Shown: positions 44,473 to 54,480, counted from the stretch's first letter. The stretch is DNA of 64,000 nucleotides from Asaia bogorensis_B (GCF_900465315.1 NZ_UBIX01000016.1), one strand, 5' to 3'. Notes: generated from the sequence alone by a model not told the origin. A program made the numbers and translations.

Positions 44473-46287
44473 TTATCCTTCCAGAGACTGGAGTTCGAAC
44501 AGGCGGCGATAGATACCCCCTTCACGCCGGACCAGCTCGGCGTGGGAGCCATCCTCCTTCAGAGCGCCCTTGCTGAACACAAGGATACGGTCCAGCTCCA
44601 TGACCGTGGACAACCGGTGCGCCACCACAATCACCGTGCGACCGGCCATCAGGCGATGCATGGCGTCCTGCACCAGAACTTCGGACTCGGAATCGAGGCT
44701 GGACGTTGCCTCATCAAAAATCAGCAGGGGCGCGTCGGCTAGAAACGCACGGGCAATTGCCACGCGCTGACGCTCACCGCCCGACAGCTTGACCCCACGC
44801 TCACCGACCAGCGTGGCATAGCCTTCTGGCAGACGTTCGATAAACGCACTCGCATTGGCCAGCTGCGCGGCGCGCTCGATTTCGGCCTGCGTTGCCCCCG
44901 GTCGGGCATAAGCGATATTTTCCGCAAGGGAACGATGGAAGAGCATCGGCTCCTGCGGGACGATGGCGATGTGGGCCCGCAATGAATCCTGCGTGACATC
45001 GCGCACATCCACGCCATCGATCAGCACCCTGCCCGCGGTTGTATCGTAGAGACGCTGGATGAGCTTGGTGAAGGTTGTCTTGCCCGAACCGCTTGGCCCG
45101 ACAAGGGCAACACGCGAACCGGGGGTGATCGAAACATCCAGATCACGATAGAGCGGCGTATCCTGACCGGGATACTGGAACGTCACATTGTCGAAACGAA
45201 CTTCACCTTGCGTGAAGGCGGCCTTGCCCGCGCCCTTGTAGTCCTGAACGCCGGGCGCCTGATCGAAAATGGCAACAAGCTCTTCCATCTCGTTGACAGA
45301 ACGCTGGACCTGGCTGACCTGCTGGCCCAGGTCACGCAGATAGCCCTGCACGAGAAACACCATCGTCAGCACATAGGCCACATCGCCGGGACCCGCCTTG
45401 CCTTGCCACCATTGCCAGACGATCAGCGCTACCAGAAGCATACGCATGACCAGCGAGGCAAAGCCTTGCAGGTTGGCGCTGTTGGTCCCCCTGATCCAGG
45501 TGCGCGCCGTGCGCCCGCTCCAGGCGCGCAACACGCGGTCCAGCCGGCGTTCCTCGCGATGTTCGGCGCCGAAAGCCTTGACCACGGCATTGCAGGTCAC
45601 GGCATCAGCGATAGCGGCACCCACTTTCGTATCCCAGCGATTGGCCGCGCGGGCCGAAGGCGCCACGTAACGCAGTGTCAGCACGACGGAGAGCCAGGTG
45701 AACAGCACAACGGAAAGTGCCAGCACGGCCCCCATAAACGGAGAGTGCCATGCCAGAACAAGCGTGGTGCCGGTCAGGACAAGCACCTCCGGGGCAATCA
45801 GTAGCAGCAACGTGTCGTCAAGCGTGTCGATGGCCCACATGCCACGGGTCAGTTTGCGTACGGTGGACCCTGCGAAATTATTGGCGTGCCAGTCGGTCGA
45901 AAAGCGCTGCACACGCGCAAAACCCTGAGACAGGGCGCGTTGCATGATGGCAAGGCTGAGATGCGTAATGCCAAGATAGGAGGAACGCCGCCCCAGAAGC
46001 CCCACCAGCCCAAGCGCGATCAGCCCACCCACCATGAACAGCGCGTCATTGCGCAGGGCCATTTGTGCGGCATCATGAGGGGCACCGCCGGTATGGCTGG
46101 AGATATCGGTTACCAGTCGACCCGACAGGACCGGCGTTGCCACGTCGGCAATGGTGGCGAGCGCAATACCGAGCACGGTGCGTGTCAGAAAGGCCGGATG
46201 CTCGAGCCATCGGCGCATCACGAAGCGCACGATATCGACAAAGGCGATATCGCGCGGCCGGGTCGGGGTGTTGTCGGTATTGGACAC
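44473..46287 (-). CDS. ABC exporter, fused membrane and ATPase domains
   Basis: A 604-residue half-transporter that works as a dimer. The type IV exporter membrane domain (about 35-320, six helices) is followed by an ATPase domain (about 365-600) with Walker A G-P-S-G-S-G-K-T-T, Q-loop V-P-Q-E-P, signature L-S-G-G-E-R-Q-R, Walker B L-L-I-F-D-E-A-T and the H-loop V-V-A-H-R-L. It resembles MsbA and multidrug exporters, but the substrate is not readable. It is divergent from nth. Confidence 0.9.
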   Translation of the reverse strand: MSNTDNTPTRPRDIAFVDIVRFVMRRWLEHPAFLTRTVLGIALATIADVATPVLSGRLVTDISSHTGGAPHDAAQMALRNDALFMVGGLIALGLVGLLGRRSSYLGITHLSLAIMQRALSQGFARVQRFSTDWHANNFAGSTVRKLTRGMWAIDTLDDTLLLLIAPEVLVLTGTTLVLAWHSPFMGAVLALSVVLFTWLSVVLTLRYVAPSARAANRWDTKVGAAIADAVTCNAVVKAFGAEHREERRLDRVLRAWSGRTARTWIRGTNSANLQGFASLVMRMLLVALIVWQWWQGKAGPGDVAYVLTMVFLVQGYLRDLGQQVSQVQRSVNEMEELVAIFDQAPGVQDYKGAGKAAFTQGEVRFDNVTFQYPGQDTPLYRDLDVSITPGSRVALVGPSGSGKTTFTKLIQRLYDTTAGRVLIDGVDVRDVTQDSLRAHIAIVPQEPMLFHRSLAENIAYARPGATQAEIERAAQLANASAFIERLPEGYATLVGERGVKLSGGERQRVAIARAFLADAPLLIFDEATSSLDSESEVLVQDAMHRLMAGRTVIVVAHRLSTVMELDRILVFSKGALKEDGSHAELVRREGGIYRRLFELQSLEG

Positions 46288-46402
46288 GAGAGAAAGCTCC
46301 TCCGCCAGACGTTCGGCTGGGCGGGCATACTGGTAGTCTGGGGCGGGAAGCGCTTATTGTGGGGCTTCAAACGCCCTTATGCAACATGATGAAATGGTTC
46401 TG

Positions 46403-47095
46403 ATGTCTCTTCCCTCGGCCAGAAGGGCCATGACCCTCGCGCAGGCACGTCAATTCATTACGGCACTGGCCGAGGCCAACCCGGATGCCGAGAGTGAACT
46501 GGTCTATGACGACGCTTTCTCCTTGCTCGTCGCGGTCGTGCTATCGGCCCAGGCAACCGATAAATCGGTCAACAAGGTGACGGCAGGTCTCTTTGCAGCC
46601 GCACCGGATGCAAGGGCCATGGTGGCACTGGGTGAGGAGGGCATTGCGAGCCATATACGCACGATTGGCTTATGGCGTGCGAAGGCGAAAAACGTGCTCA
46701 AACTCTCCGAGCAACTTCTGGCGCTGCATGGCGGTGTGGTCCCCTCCGATCGCGCGGCTCTGGAAGCTCTGGCCGGTGTCGGGCGCAAGACGGCCAGCGT
46801 GGTGCTGAATGTCATGTTCGGTGAAAGCGCAATGGCTGTGGACACGCATATCTTCCGCCTGGGTAATCGCACAGGGCTTGCGCCCGGAAAAACCACGCGC
46901 GCAGTCGAGGATGGGCTGATCAAACGTATCCCGAAGGACATGCTGCGTCCCGCCCATCACTGGCTCATCCTCCATGGGCGCTATGTGTGCAAGGCGCGCA
47001 GCCCGGAATGCGGACGCTGCGTTGCCTTTGACCCTTGCCGCTTTCCCCTGAAGGACCAGTTGCAGCAGAAAGCCGCCTGCGCAAACCCTGAGTGA
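46403..47095 (+). CDS. nth: endonuclease III
   Basis: A 230-residue DNA glycosylase/AP lyase for oxidised pyrimidines. The helix-hairpin-helix L-A-G-V-G-R-K-T-A is followed by the catalytic lysine and aspartate region (V-D-T-H-I-F-R). The C-terminal [4Fe-4S] ligands fit C-x6-C-x2-C-x5-C (V-C-K-A... C-G-R-C... P-C). Start at ATG 46403, or ATG 46379 which adds eight residues; neither has a strong binding site. Confidence 0.94.
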   Translation: MSLPSARRAMTLAQARQFITALAEANPDAESELVYDDAFSLLVAVVLSAQATDKSVNKVTAGLFAAAPDARAMVALGEEGIASHIRTIGLWRAKAKNVLKLSEQLLALHGGVVPSDRAALEALAGVGRKTASVVLNVMFGESAMAVDTHIFRLGNRTGLAPGKTTRAVEDGLIKRIPKDMLRPAHHWLILHGRYVCKARSPECGRCVAFDPCRFPLKDQLQQKAACANPE

Positions 47096-47170
47096 TGCGC
47101 TGAGACTGGCTCCGTGCACAGCTTATAGGATGGTCTCGGTGACGATGGATTTGCGGGTTTACAGATAGCG

Positions 47171-47204
47171 ACAGGGCCGGAAAGGTTCCCCTTCCCGGCC
47201 CTGT
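47171..47204. terminator. long hairpin between nth and the Hint gene
   Basis: ACAGGGCCGG (47171-47180) pairs with CCGGCCCTGT (47195-47204) with further pairing inside the loop. It lies between convergent genes and may act in both directions, but there is no T-run. Confidence 0.5.
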
Positions 47205-47303
47205 GAGCAGACATGATCGACGATACGCGTCAATGACCACTGAACCGGCTGTCAGCGGGACAGATTCCCTGATTGGGGAACGGACTCCGCCAGGCGGCTC
47301 GTA

Positions 47304-49139
47304 TCAGGCGCGTTGACGCGAGACTTCGAGAACCCTGTTATCCTGCGTCTGCGGTTCGTCCATGAAATGGATGCTGAGCACCATGTCACGTCCCTGGGCC
47401 TGACGGGCAGGCAGGGCGAGTGCGGCGCAACCATTGGTCCAGCGATAACCGGCGGCGAACGCATCGTGCCAGCCGGCCAGGGAGCCGCCTTCGAGATGCG
47501 TGGTCAGGGCGATTTCACCCTGTGCATCGCGCAACGATACAGCGCCGATCAGCGTGCCGAAGGCACGACGGTCATCCACAAAGGCACCATAGAGGTCACA
47601 GGGGCGCATGGTCTCGCTGATGAGCGTGACATGCTGGGTGCCTGCCGGAAGCCTGAAATGTGCCACACCCTGCGCTGTGCCGATGCACTGGTGCACCCTG
47701 CCATCGGCGGTCACGACCTGCAGGTTCGAGGCTGTGCGGGGCTTTGCTGCCACGGCCCTGATGCCTGCACGGGCAGCAATGCGACGATGAAGCGGCTCGA
47801 CAAAACCCTGCTCGACACGCAGCGGTGCGGCAGGCGTGACGAGCACGCGGGCATAATTCAGGCTGTCTGCACCCGAGATACGCAGTTCATCGAGATTGGG
47901 CAGATAACTTTCCACCTCAACGCCATCGGCCAGGATGATGTAATGCTCACCCATATCGATATGGTAGTACGTGTAGTCCAGACGCTCACGATCGTAACGC
48001 ACTGACTGGCCATTGACGAGCATGCGGACCGGCACGAGGCCACCGTCCAGATGCAGGCAATGCTCGCTGGTCAGATACATGTCCTTGCAGGGCTGGTTGT
48101 CGGCCAGGGCATTGCGCGCCACACAAACGGCATAACCGGCAAGGTCATCGGGCAGCGTCGGGCTGACGACCTGCTGCCGGGACACCATGCGCATGATGGG
48201 ACGTGCCACGCTGTGGCCGCCTTCGAGCGTCGTGATCAGGTCGCCTGCCACGAGATCCTGCACCGGGCGCGCGCCCTCGGGCGTCTCAATCATCGTATCC
48301 GCAAGGAAGCACGGCGCCGACGCATTATAAGCGATGGCAGATGCACCCTTGCCCCCTGGATACGTTACGATCAGGAATTTCGAAGGGTCATATCCGAGAC
48401 CAATATCGACCATGACACTCGATACCTTTCCAGCCTCGCTCGGGCCCGGCCCAATCGTCAATACACCCGTTTCCTGATCGTAGGACCAGGTGGCCTGTTG
48501 GACCTCTTCCAGCGTGATATAGGTATCAACACCCAAGCCTCTTATTTTCAGGTTAGAGGGCGGATACTTGCCTTTGATACCAATGAAATTTTCTTTTCCA
48601 GGCGCCAGATTGATTGTCGTATTGACGTATCTTCCGGCAATGGTGAAATCGGCACCGTTCATGTTGATGGTCTGACCGGTGATATTGCCGAACATCGGAT
48701 AGGCCAGCGTGACGCCGGTCGCACTGGGGGTACGAACAGATGTAAGGTTCAGCGTCCCCGATCCGCTAAGATCTGCGCCCGCTTGCGCATTAATATTCAC
48801 TTTCTCGAACGAGAGCGTTCCGTCGTTGTAGATGTCGTTCTGTAGAATAAGCCGGTCAGCGTAGGCCCAGCTACCAGTCCCCTTCAGCGTAACGGAGCCG
48901 GTGGAGGTAATATTCGGGCTGCATCCGGTCGAAGTCGTGCCGTAGCCAAAGTACTTCACCCCGGTACCAAACGTAACATTCAGCGCGCCAGAAACCTTGA
49001 GTGGAGCCAAGGCACTCTTCGGGTAAGTCGATCCGGTAATAATGCCTCTACAACCCGAGTCGACGGTGACGTTTTTAACATCGCCCTCTGAAACATTGCA
49101 GTCGACCCACCGCAGTTTCGAGGTAATATTTAGATCCAT
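47304..49139 (-). CDS. Hint (hedgehog/intein)-domain surface-type protein
   Basis: An approximately 611-residue protein. Residues 1-270 are beta-rich (Gly/Thr/Asn-rich repeats typical of passenger beta-solenoids). A Hint_2-type domain starts at Cys 278 (numbered from the GTG at 49142) with C-F-L-A-D-T-M-I-E-T-P-E-G and a G-D-L-I-T-T turn, and has the T-S-E-H-C-L block. About 200 further residues follow. Proteins with this domain are frequent in acetic acid bacteria and may self-cleave. No N-terminal signal peptide is visible. Start: ATG 49139, or the adjacent GTG 49142. An AT-rich stretch of 350 bases lies upstream. Confidence 0.75.
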   Translation of the reverse strand: MDLNITSKLRWVDCNVSEGDVKNVTVDSGCRGIITGSTYPKSALAPLKVSGALNVTFGTGVKYFGYGTTSTGCSPNITSTGSVTLKGTGSWAYADRLILQNDIYNDGTLSFEKVNINAQAGADLSGSGTLNLTSVRTPSATGVTLAYPMFGNITGQTINMNGADFTIAGRYVNTTINLAPGKENFIGIKGKYPPSNLKIRGLGVDTYITLEEVQQATWSYDQETGVLTIGPGPSEAGKVSSVMVDIGLGYDPSKFLIVTYPGGKGASAIAYNASAPCFLADTMIETPEGARPVQDLVAGDLITTLEGGHSVARPIMRMVSRQQVVSPTLPDDLAGYAVCVARNALADNQPCKDMYLTSEHCLHLDGGLVPVRMLVNGQSVRYDRERLDYTYYHIDMGEHYIILADGVEVESYLPNLDELRISGADSLNYARVLVTPAAPLRVEQGFVEPLHRRIAARAGIRAVAAKPRTASNLQVVTADGRVHQCIGTAQGVAHFRLPAGTQHVTLISETMRPCDLYGAFVDDRRAFGTLIGAVSLRDAQGEIALTTHLEGGSLAGWHDAFAAGYRWTNGCAALALPARQAQGRDMVLSIHFMDEPQTQDNRVLEVSRQRA

Positions 49140-49142
49140 CAC

Positions 49143-49500
49143 TATGAGTTACCCCGTTGTTTTTTCCAAAACATATCACAAGGTAACGAACGGTATCATT
49201 TTAAAATGTTTCTAATTTCCTAGTTTTCCTGTTCGTTTGCAAAATAAATTACTTAGCACAAACATTGATGAGACTGATCTATTATATATCTTATAAACGG
49301 ATAATATTTGGCATGATGCAATGAAAATATGAACTTATTTCAGCATCCGTAATATGTATCAATTATCTATTTCTTTAGTAGACCAGTTCGCACGTATTAT
49401 GATATATTTATCATAATATATGATAATTATCTCAAAACTTATTATAACTTCAGAGTTTTTTACTATGAAATAGTTATTATTTATTGTACGTTTCCGTAAA
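49143..49500. other. very AT-rich promoter-side stretch of the Hint gene
   Basis: About 350 bases with roughly one quarter to one third GC, against about 60% in neighbouring genes. It contains many TATA-like tracts and A/T runs but no credible gene. It probably holds the Hint gene promoter and could be a target of xenogeneic silencing proteins (inference). The boundary to GC-rich sequence is abrupt near 49500. Confidence 0.7.
49396..49431. repeat. nested AT-rich inverted repeats
   Basis: ATTATGATA-TATT-TATCATAAT (49396-49417) is followed by ATGATAAT (49420-49427), which again pairs with the middle arm; GATAATTATC (49422-49431) is itself palindromic. Several alternating half-sites of the same word make a possible operator cluster. 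Confidence 0.5.
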
Positions 49501-49826
49501 CGATGCAGAAACCTTGCCCTGCGCATAGCGAATTTGGGCGAGCGGACACCGGAAAGGCCTGTTTCTCTGGCGTTTTCCTGCACATGGGCTCTGGCCTTCT
49601 ACCTAACCGACTCGTGCCAGCCAATACTATGGCCAGCGCAGTAACCCTCAGCAATGGAGCGTACGCCATTTGGTATGGTCCCATCTCACCAAGGCTCTGG
49701 GTTATAGGCCTCAATCCCTTCCCCTCCCCCGTGGATGACATAATGTGAGAAGCTGGACGAAGGGCGTGCGTCCACGTTCTCATGCGGTAAAACGGCTCAT
49801 CCCGGCATCATCGGCAAAGAGATTTT
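49501..49826. other. GC-rich interval without a supported gene
   Basis: A short open frame is present on the plus strand (49503-49748) and an overlapping one on the minus strand (49481-49783). Neither has a family signature, a clear ribosome binding site or a convincing composition. The segment may be a gene relic. The antiporter start follows at 49827. Confidence 0.4.
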
Positions 49827-51077
49827 ATGTCCTCCCTCAGCCTCTTCGCGATTCTTCTTACACTCTGCACGGCCTGCGGCATCCTCAACTACAAGCTGCT
49901 GCGCCTGCCCATGACGATCGGCATCCTGCTGATTGCCCTGATCGTGTCGCTTGTGGTCAAGGGGCTGGACATGGCCCTGCCCAGTGTCGATCTGCACACT
50001 CTGCCCATGACGCTTCTGGCCTCGGCCGACCTGCCCGGCAATTTGCTGGACGGTGCCTTGTCTTTCCTGCTTTTCGCCGGTGCCCTGCAGGTCGATACAC
50101 GCCATCTGATGGAGCGGAAATTCTCGGTATTCTTCCTCGCCATCGTGGGGACGATACTGGCGGTGTTCATGCTGGGTGGGGCCATGTACTGGGTCATGGC
50201 GCAGGTGGGACTGCCCGTGCCATTCCTGTGGTGCGTGGTGCTGGGGGCCATTCTCGCGCCAACCGACCCGGTTTCGGTGGTGGGCATGTTGCGCCGTCTG
50301 GGTCTGCCGGGGCCCATTCAGGCCATTTTTGCCGGAGAAAGCCTGTTCAATGACGGGGTGAGCATCGTGATCTTCGGCCTTGCCATGACGCTGGTCACAG
50401 GCGAGGCGCATCACCTGACCCTGATGGATGCCGCCGAGGCTTTCGGGATCGAGGCTGTAGGAGGTGCAGGCCTTGGTTTTGTGGCCGGTCTGATTGCTCT
50501 GCTCTGCTTTCGGGCTGCACGCGACAGCCACTTGCAGCTTCTGGTGTCGCTCAGCCTGGCGGCAGGCACATTCAGCCTTGCCCATGCGCTTGGCATGTCA
50601 GGCCCGATCGCCGTGGTCGTGGCAGGCCTCTGCCTGGGGAGCGAACGCGCCAAGAGCAGCATGGACGACCATGCGCGGGAGGAACTCAACAGCTTCTGGA
50701 CACTCGTTGATGAGATCCTGAACGCCCTTCTTTTCCTGATGATCGGCTTTGAGGTGCTGGCCGCCATTCCCAGCCAGCGTGCGCTCGTGGCCCTGCTTCT
50801 GGGTATCCCGCTTTCAATTGCAGCGAGGGCGCTCAGCGTGTTTCTCGCCATCCTGCCGATCCATCTTTATGGACAAGATCGCGGGCGCATGCTGGCCGTG
50901 CTGACCTGGGGCGGATTGCGCGGTGGCATTTCTCTGTCGCTCGCGCTCACTTTGCCTGCCGGACCGATGAAGGAGGTTCTTGCCCCGATCTGCTACGGCA
51001 TCGTGGTCTTTACCATTCTGGTGCAGGGATTGAGCATGGAGCGTGTCGCTCTTCATTTCTATCCAAAGAAGGGCTGA
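49827..51077 (+). CDS. CPA1-family Na+(K+)/H+ antiporter
   Basis: A 416-residue membrane protein with about 12 helices. The ion-binding helix carries the family motif A-P-T-D-P-V-S-V followed by G-E-S-L-F-N-D-G, the N-D pair of NhaP/CPA1 antiporters. The R-G-G-I-S-L-S-L-A-L segment near the end is also typical. It lacks the long cytoplasmic C-terminal domain of some NhaP proteins. It is convergent with comEC, with 3 bases between the stops. Confidence 0.92.
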   Translation: MSSLSLFAILLTLCTACGILNYKLLRLPMTIGILLIALIVSLVVKGLDMALPSVDLHTLPMTLLASADLPGNLLDGALSFLLFAGALQVDTRHLMERKFSVFFLAIVGTILAVFMLGGAMYWVMAQVGLPVPFLWCVVLGAILAPTDPVSVVGMLRRLGLPGPIQAIFAGESLFNDGVSIVIFGLAMTLVTGEAHHLTLMDAAEAFGIEAVGGAGLGFVAGLIALLCFRAARDSHLQLLVSLSLAAGTFSLAHALGMSGPIAVVVAGLCLGSERAKSSMDDHAREELNSFWTLVDEILNALLFLMIGFEVLAAIPSQRALVALLLGIPLSIAARALSVFLAILPIHLYGQDRGRMLAVLTWGGLRGGISLSLALTLPAGPMKEVLAPICYGIVVFTILVQGLSMERVALHFYPKKG

Positions 51078-51080
51078 GGG

Positions 51081-53249
51081 CTACTCAGCCTTTGCCAGAG
51101 GCAGATTGGGTACGCCCCTGAAACCGGGGCGCGGTACCCATAGCCGCGCACCGCGCCATGAGCGATCTGATATGATCTCCAAGGCGCGCCCCCTGCTCCG
51201 ATCTGCGCCATCGCGCACCATGACCGCGCCATCGCGCCAGACCGTGAAGCGATCGACATAGATGCCCCTTTTGCACGCCGATGGCAGGGGAGCAGCGCTG
51301 ACCACGAGCGCGTTGCCCGTACACTCGGGAGGTGGGTCTGCTGAACGGAGGCGGGAGAACAGGATGGCGATTTTCTGGCCTCCCCGCTCGATATGGCACC
51401 CCTGAGCGTCGCAATCCGGCAGCTGTGCCGATGATATGACAGACCGGGGCCAGGCTTGTACCCAGGCAGAGAGCGTATGGGCCGAAAGGCTGCCATGCGG
51501 CCCTGCAACCCAGGTACTCCCCTGTCGAAAAGCGATCAGACCGGCATCGGGTGAGACAAGCAGCACAGGCGCTGACAAACAAAGCGGTGCTGCAACCCCG
51601 GTCAGCATGAGAGACAGCCCCATGAAACGGGCCTTGCCACGCCAGAGGCACAGGATTGCCAGCCCGGCCATATACAGAACCAGGGCCCAGCAAGGCATAT
51701 GGGGCACAGCGATATGAGCCATTGGCCATGCCGCAACATGGGCGGCCAACGAGGAAACCAGCCCGATCCCCTGGCCCATGACCCAGAGAGGCGCACCAGC
51801 GGCCCCCAATGGCATGAGCAGCAAGGCGCACAGCCCTGCGGGCATGATGCAGAACGCCGCTATGGGTACCGCGACAAGATTGGCCAGGATGAACCAGGGC
51901 TGAAAACTGCCAAAGCCCGCCATGACGAGTGGAAGAGTCGCCCCTCCCGCCAACGCACTGGTGAAGGAAAGCAACACGAGATGATGGCCGATGCCGCCCT
52001 GATGCCCCTGTTCGGCTCGCCGGACAAACCAAGGCCGCATGGCCTCGTAGCCCGCAATCAAGGCCATAACGGCTACAAATGACATCTGGAATGACAGATC
52101 GAGCACCAGCACCGGAGACGCCATGAGCAGGACCAGCGCCACCAGAGCCAGCGAGCGCATGGAGAGCACGCGACGCCCGCTGAGAAGGGCAAGGGTTGCC
52201 AGACCTGCCATGCCCAGACTGCGCAAGGCTGGCAGATGGAACCCGGTGAGCGCCACATAGATCACCCCCCCTGCCAGCGCCGCAAACGCGGCGATTTCCC
52301 GACAGGGCAGACGCAGGCCGAGCCACGGCCAGAGGACGAGCCCCATCCGCACAGCCGCAAAGAGGGCGCCCATGACCAGACCCAGATGCAGCCCCGCTAC
52401 GGCAAGGATATGGGCCAGCCCCGATGCCGCATAGGCCTGTCTGGTCTGCTGGCTTATCCCCTCGCCATGCCCGGCCAGCAGGGTAGCGGCAATGGCGGCG
52501 CGCTGCCCTTCGAGGTGGTGCATGATTTCTGTGGCGATCGCGGCGCGCCAGCGCCCCAGCCTGTAGCCCTGCGGTGCAGCGATGATCTCTGGCACGCCCA
52601 GCACCCGACCGGACCCGGCGAGCGCATCGAACCACGCCTCTCTTTGCCGATCGCGCGCACCGGGGAAATCCGGCCAGTCGGGCGGATGCAATACAGCCCG
52701 CAGGCGCAGCACCATGCCCGGAACATAGGTCTGGCCCTCATGGGTAAAGAGCAGCAAATCCCGCTGTAGCGGGGCCATGCCGATATCGACCCCGCTCTCG
52801 AACACGGCATCTCTTACGCGCAAGCGCTGAAGGATCTGGCCAGGCTCTGTGGTCGTGGCGACATCGATCACCCTGCCATGCAACACGACGGCCAGTGAGG
52901 GGAGCGCAGGCATGGGAGGCTGCCGCCCTGCCTGCACCTGCGCCAGCAGAAACCCCGCGCCAGCCATCACCATGACGAAGCCAAGGCTTCTGGCAGTGAT
53001 ACGGGACCACCCTGACAGCAATATGCCCAGCCCCGCGAGGACGCAGGCACTGGCGCACCAGAAGCCGGGCTCGTAACGGGGCAGGAAATAGATCAGGCAC
53101 CCAGCGGCCCATGCTACGGCAAGCCAGGCTGCAAGCCCGCGCCCCTGCGAGAGCAGAATGGTCTCAAGAGACCCGGCAAGGCGGGAGAGCGTCACATCCC
53201 CCTGCCCCGACAGGGCCACATCCCTCCGCTCCGACAGGGCAAGGCACAC
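51081..53249 (-). CDS. comEC: competence protein ComEC/Rec2
   Basis: A 722-residue inner-membrane DNA channel for natural transformation. It has an N-terminal helix pair with a DUF4131-like soluble segment (about 110-270), then the competence domain with G-L-A-H-I-L-A-V-A-G-L-H and many helices, then a C-terminal soluble part. The metallo-beta-lactamase H-x-H-x-D-H motif of larger ComEC proteins is not visible, as in several alphaproteobacteria. Start ATG or equivalent at 53249; the first 15 residues are uncertain. Confidence 0.9.
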   Translation of the reverse strand: MCLALSERRDVALSGQGDVTLSRLAGSLETILLSQGRGLAAWLAVAWAAGCLIYFLPRYEPGFWCASACVLAGLGILLSGWSRITARSLGFVMVMAGAGFLLAQVQAGRQPPMPALPSLAVVLHGRVIDVATTTEPGQILQRLRVRDAVFESGVDIGMAPLQRDLLLFTHEGQTYVPGMVLRLRAVLHPPDWPDFPGARDRQREAWFDALAGSGRVLGVPEIIAAPQGYRLGRWRAAIATEIMHHLEGQRAAIAATLLAGHGEGISQQTRQAYAASGLAHILAVAGLHLGLVMGALFAAVRMGLVLWPWLGLRLPCREIAAFAALAGGVIYVALTGFHLPALRSLGMAGLATLALLSGRRVLSMRSLALVALVLLMASPVLVLDLSFQMSFVAVMALIAGYEAMRPWFVRRAEQGHQGGIGHHLVLLSFTSALAGGATLPLVMAGFGSFQPWFILANLVAVPIAAFCIMPAGLCALLLMPLGAAGAPLWVMGQGIGLVSSLAAHVAAWPMAHIAVPHMPCWALVLYMAGLAILCLWRGKARFMGLSLMLTGVAAPLCLSAPVLLVSPDAGLIAFRQGSTWVAGPHGSLSAHTLSAWVQAWPRSVISSAQLPDCDAQGCHIERGGQKIAILFSRLRSADPPPECTGNALVVSAAPLPSACKRGIYVDRFTVWRDGAVMVRDGADRSRGRALEIISDRSWRGARLWVPRPGFRGVPNLPLAKAE

Positions 53250-53276
53250 CTGTCAGAGGCACCCTGTCCCGCGCCT

Positions 53277-54347
53277 TCAGGGGGCGGAGGGCACATGGTC
53301 ACGATAGTGATCCCAATGACGGACCAGCTCCGCCACGACCGGGGCCCCGACACGCTCATTATTGTCGAAAGCGATATTCTGGCCGGGCCCTTCATCGCCC
53401 ATCGACTGGGTCAGGGAAACATGCGGGGGTGGCATGGAAGGGTTGGAGCCCGAACGCAGCACCATCACCCGGTCCGGATCGACATAGCCCCATTTTGCCA
53501 GCAGGCGCATCTGCTTCTGGTTGGTCTGGCTTTCCTCATTGGTCATGACGAAAACGCCCTGATTTTTCGTCCAGAGTTTCACCCAGTCCTGCGCCCAGTC
53601 ATTGCGTGCCTCGCCATGCCAGTAGCGCAAGGCCCCCAAGGTCTCGCCCATCAGGATCATCGGGGGCTTGCTGGCAGGAAGGCTCGCAGGCCAGGCTGCG
53701 CGTCGGCGGGCAATTTCCGGGTCGTCGGCCAATTTGATATCCTTGCTCAGACCATAGGCCCACCGCGCCAGACCCTGATTGAGCGCATAGGCCTTGGTCA
53801 ACTGCGCGACATCCGTCACCGAGCCATAGTGATTGGGATCTTTCGGCAGGGTGTTCGGGCGATCTGCCCCAATGGCGTAAAGCCCATAGGGCCAGTCCTT
53901 GGGAATGGTGCGGTCATCGAGTTCGCGGAGGGCATCGCCATCCACCACCCAGCGCGCCCAGGCCACGCTTCCGACCGAGGCCACATTGGGGTTCACGCCG
54001 GAAATGCCGGTGAAGATCCAGTAGGTCTTTTTCAGGTCAAATGCCGGGTCGAGCGCCAGAGCCATGAGTTCAGACGGGCCGGAGCGCAGCACAATGCCAT
54101 ATACCCCGTCGTTATTGCGCCGCAGAATGGGCTCCTTCACGCCACGCACCGGCACTGTCTCGCTCAGATGCTCGCGCTCGACCCAGTCCTGATATTCGCC
54201 CGGCGCATCACCTGTATCTGCACCGTTTTCCCAGCCTGCGACAATAATGACGCGCGGTGCGACGGGTGCAGCATGAGCAGACGCCACCCCCAGATCGAGA
54301 ACGCAGGCGAGAGATGCGAGGCAGGCGGGAAGCAATCGTTTTTTCAT
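53277..54347 (-). CDS. purine nucleoside permease (NUP)-like exported protein
   Basis: A 356-residue protein with a signal peptide (cleavage near A-H-A, residue 27). The mature part matches the NUP family (PF06516-type): P-R-V-I-I-V near the start, followed by G-E-Y-Q-D-W and the T-G-I-S-G-V-N-P segment. It is soluble and probably periplasmic; the fold resembles nucleoside phosphorylases, so a binding or phosphorolysis role is possible rather than transport. The ATG at 54347 was chosen for the signal peptide. Confidence 0.8.
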   Translation of the reverse strand: MKKRLLPACLASLACVLDLGVASAHAAPVAPRVIIVAGWENGADTGDAPGEYQDWVEREHLSETVPVRGVKEPILRRNNDGVYGIVLRSGPSELMALALDPAFDLKKTYWIFTGISGVNPNVASVGSVAWARWVVDGDALRELDDRTIPKDWPYGLYAIGADRPNTLPKDPNHYGSVTDVAQLTKAYALNQGLARWAYGLSKDIKLADDPEIARRRAAWPASLPASKPPMILMGETLGALRYWHGEARNDWAQDWVKLWTKNQGVFVMTNEESQTNQKQMRLLAKWGYVDPDRVMVLRSGSNPSMPPPHVSLTQSMGDEGPGQNIAFDNNERVGAPVVAELVRHWDHYRDHVPSAP

Positions 54348-54480
54348 ATCGGGATCGTTACATCGAATACAGGTTTCTGCAAATACTGTTCGCAGGATAC
54401 TGCTTCGATCTGGAGCCTGACCCGGCAGACATCTGGCCGAAACGCCCCCTGCAAGGCACCCGGCAATCCGCAGCATCCAC

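Noticed and set aside
49503..49748. Small plus-strand open frame before the antiporter gene
   Set aside because: No recognisable domain or ribosome binding site; an overlapping frame on the other strand is equally open.
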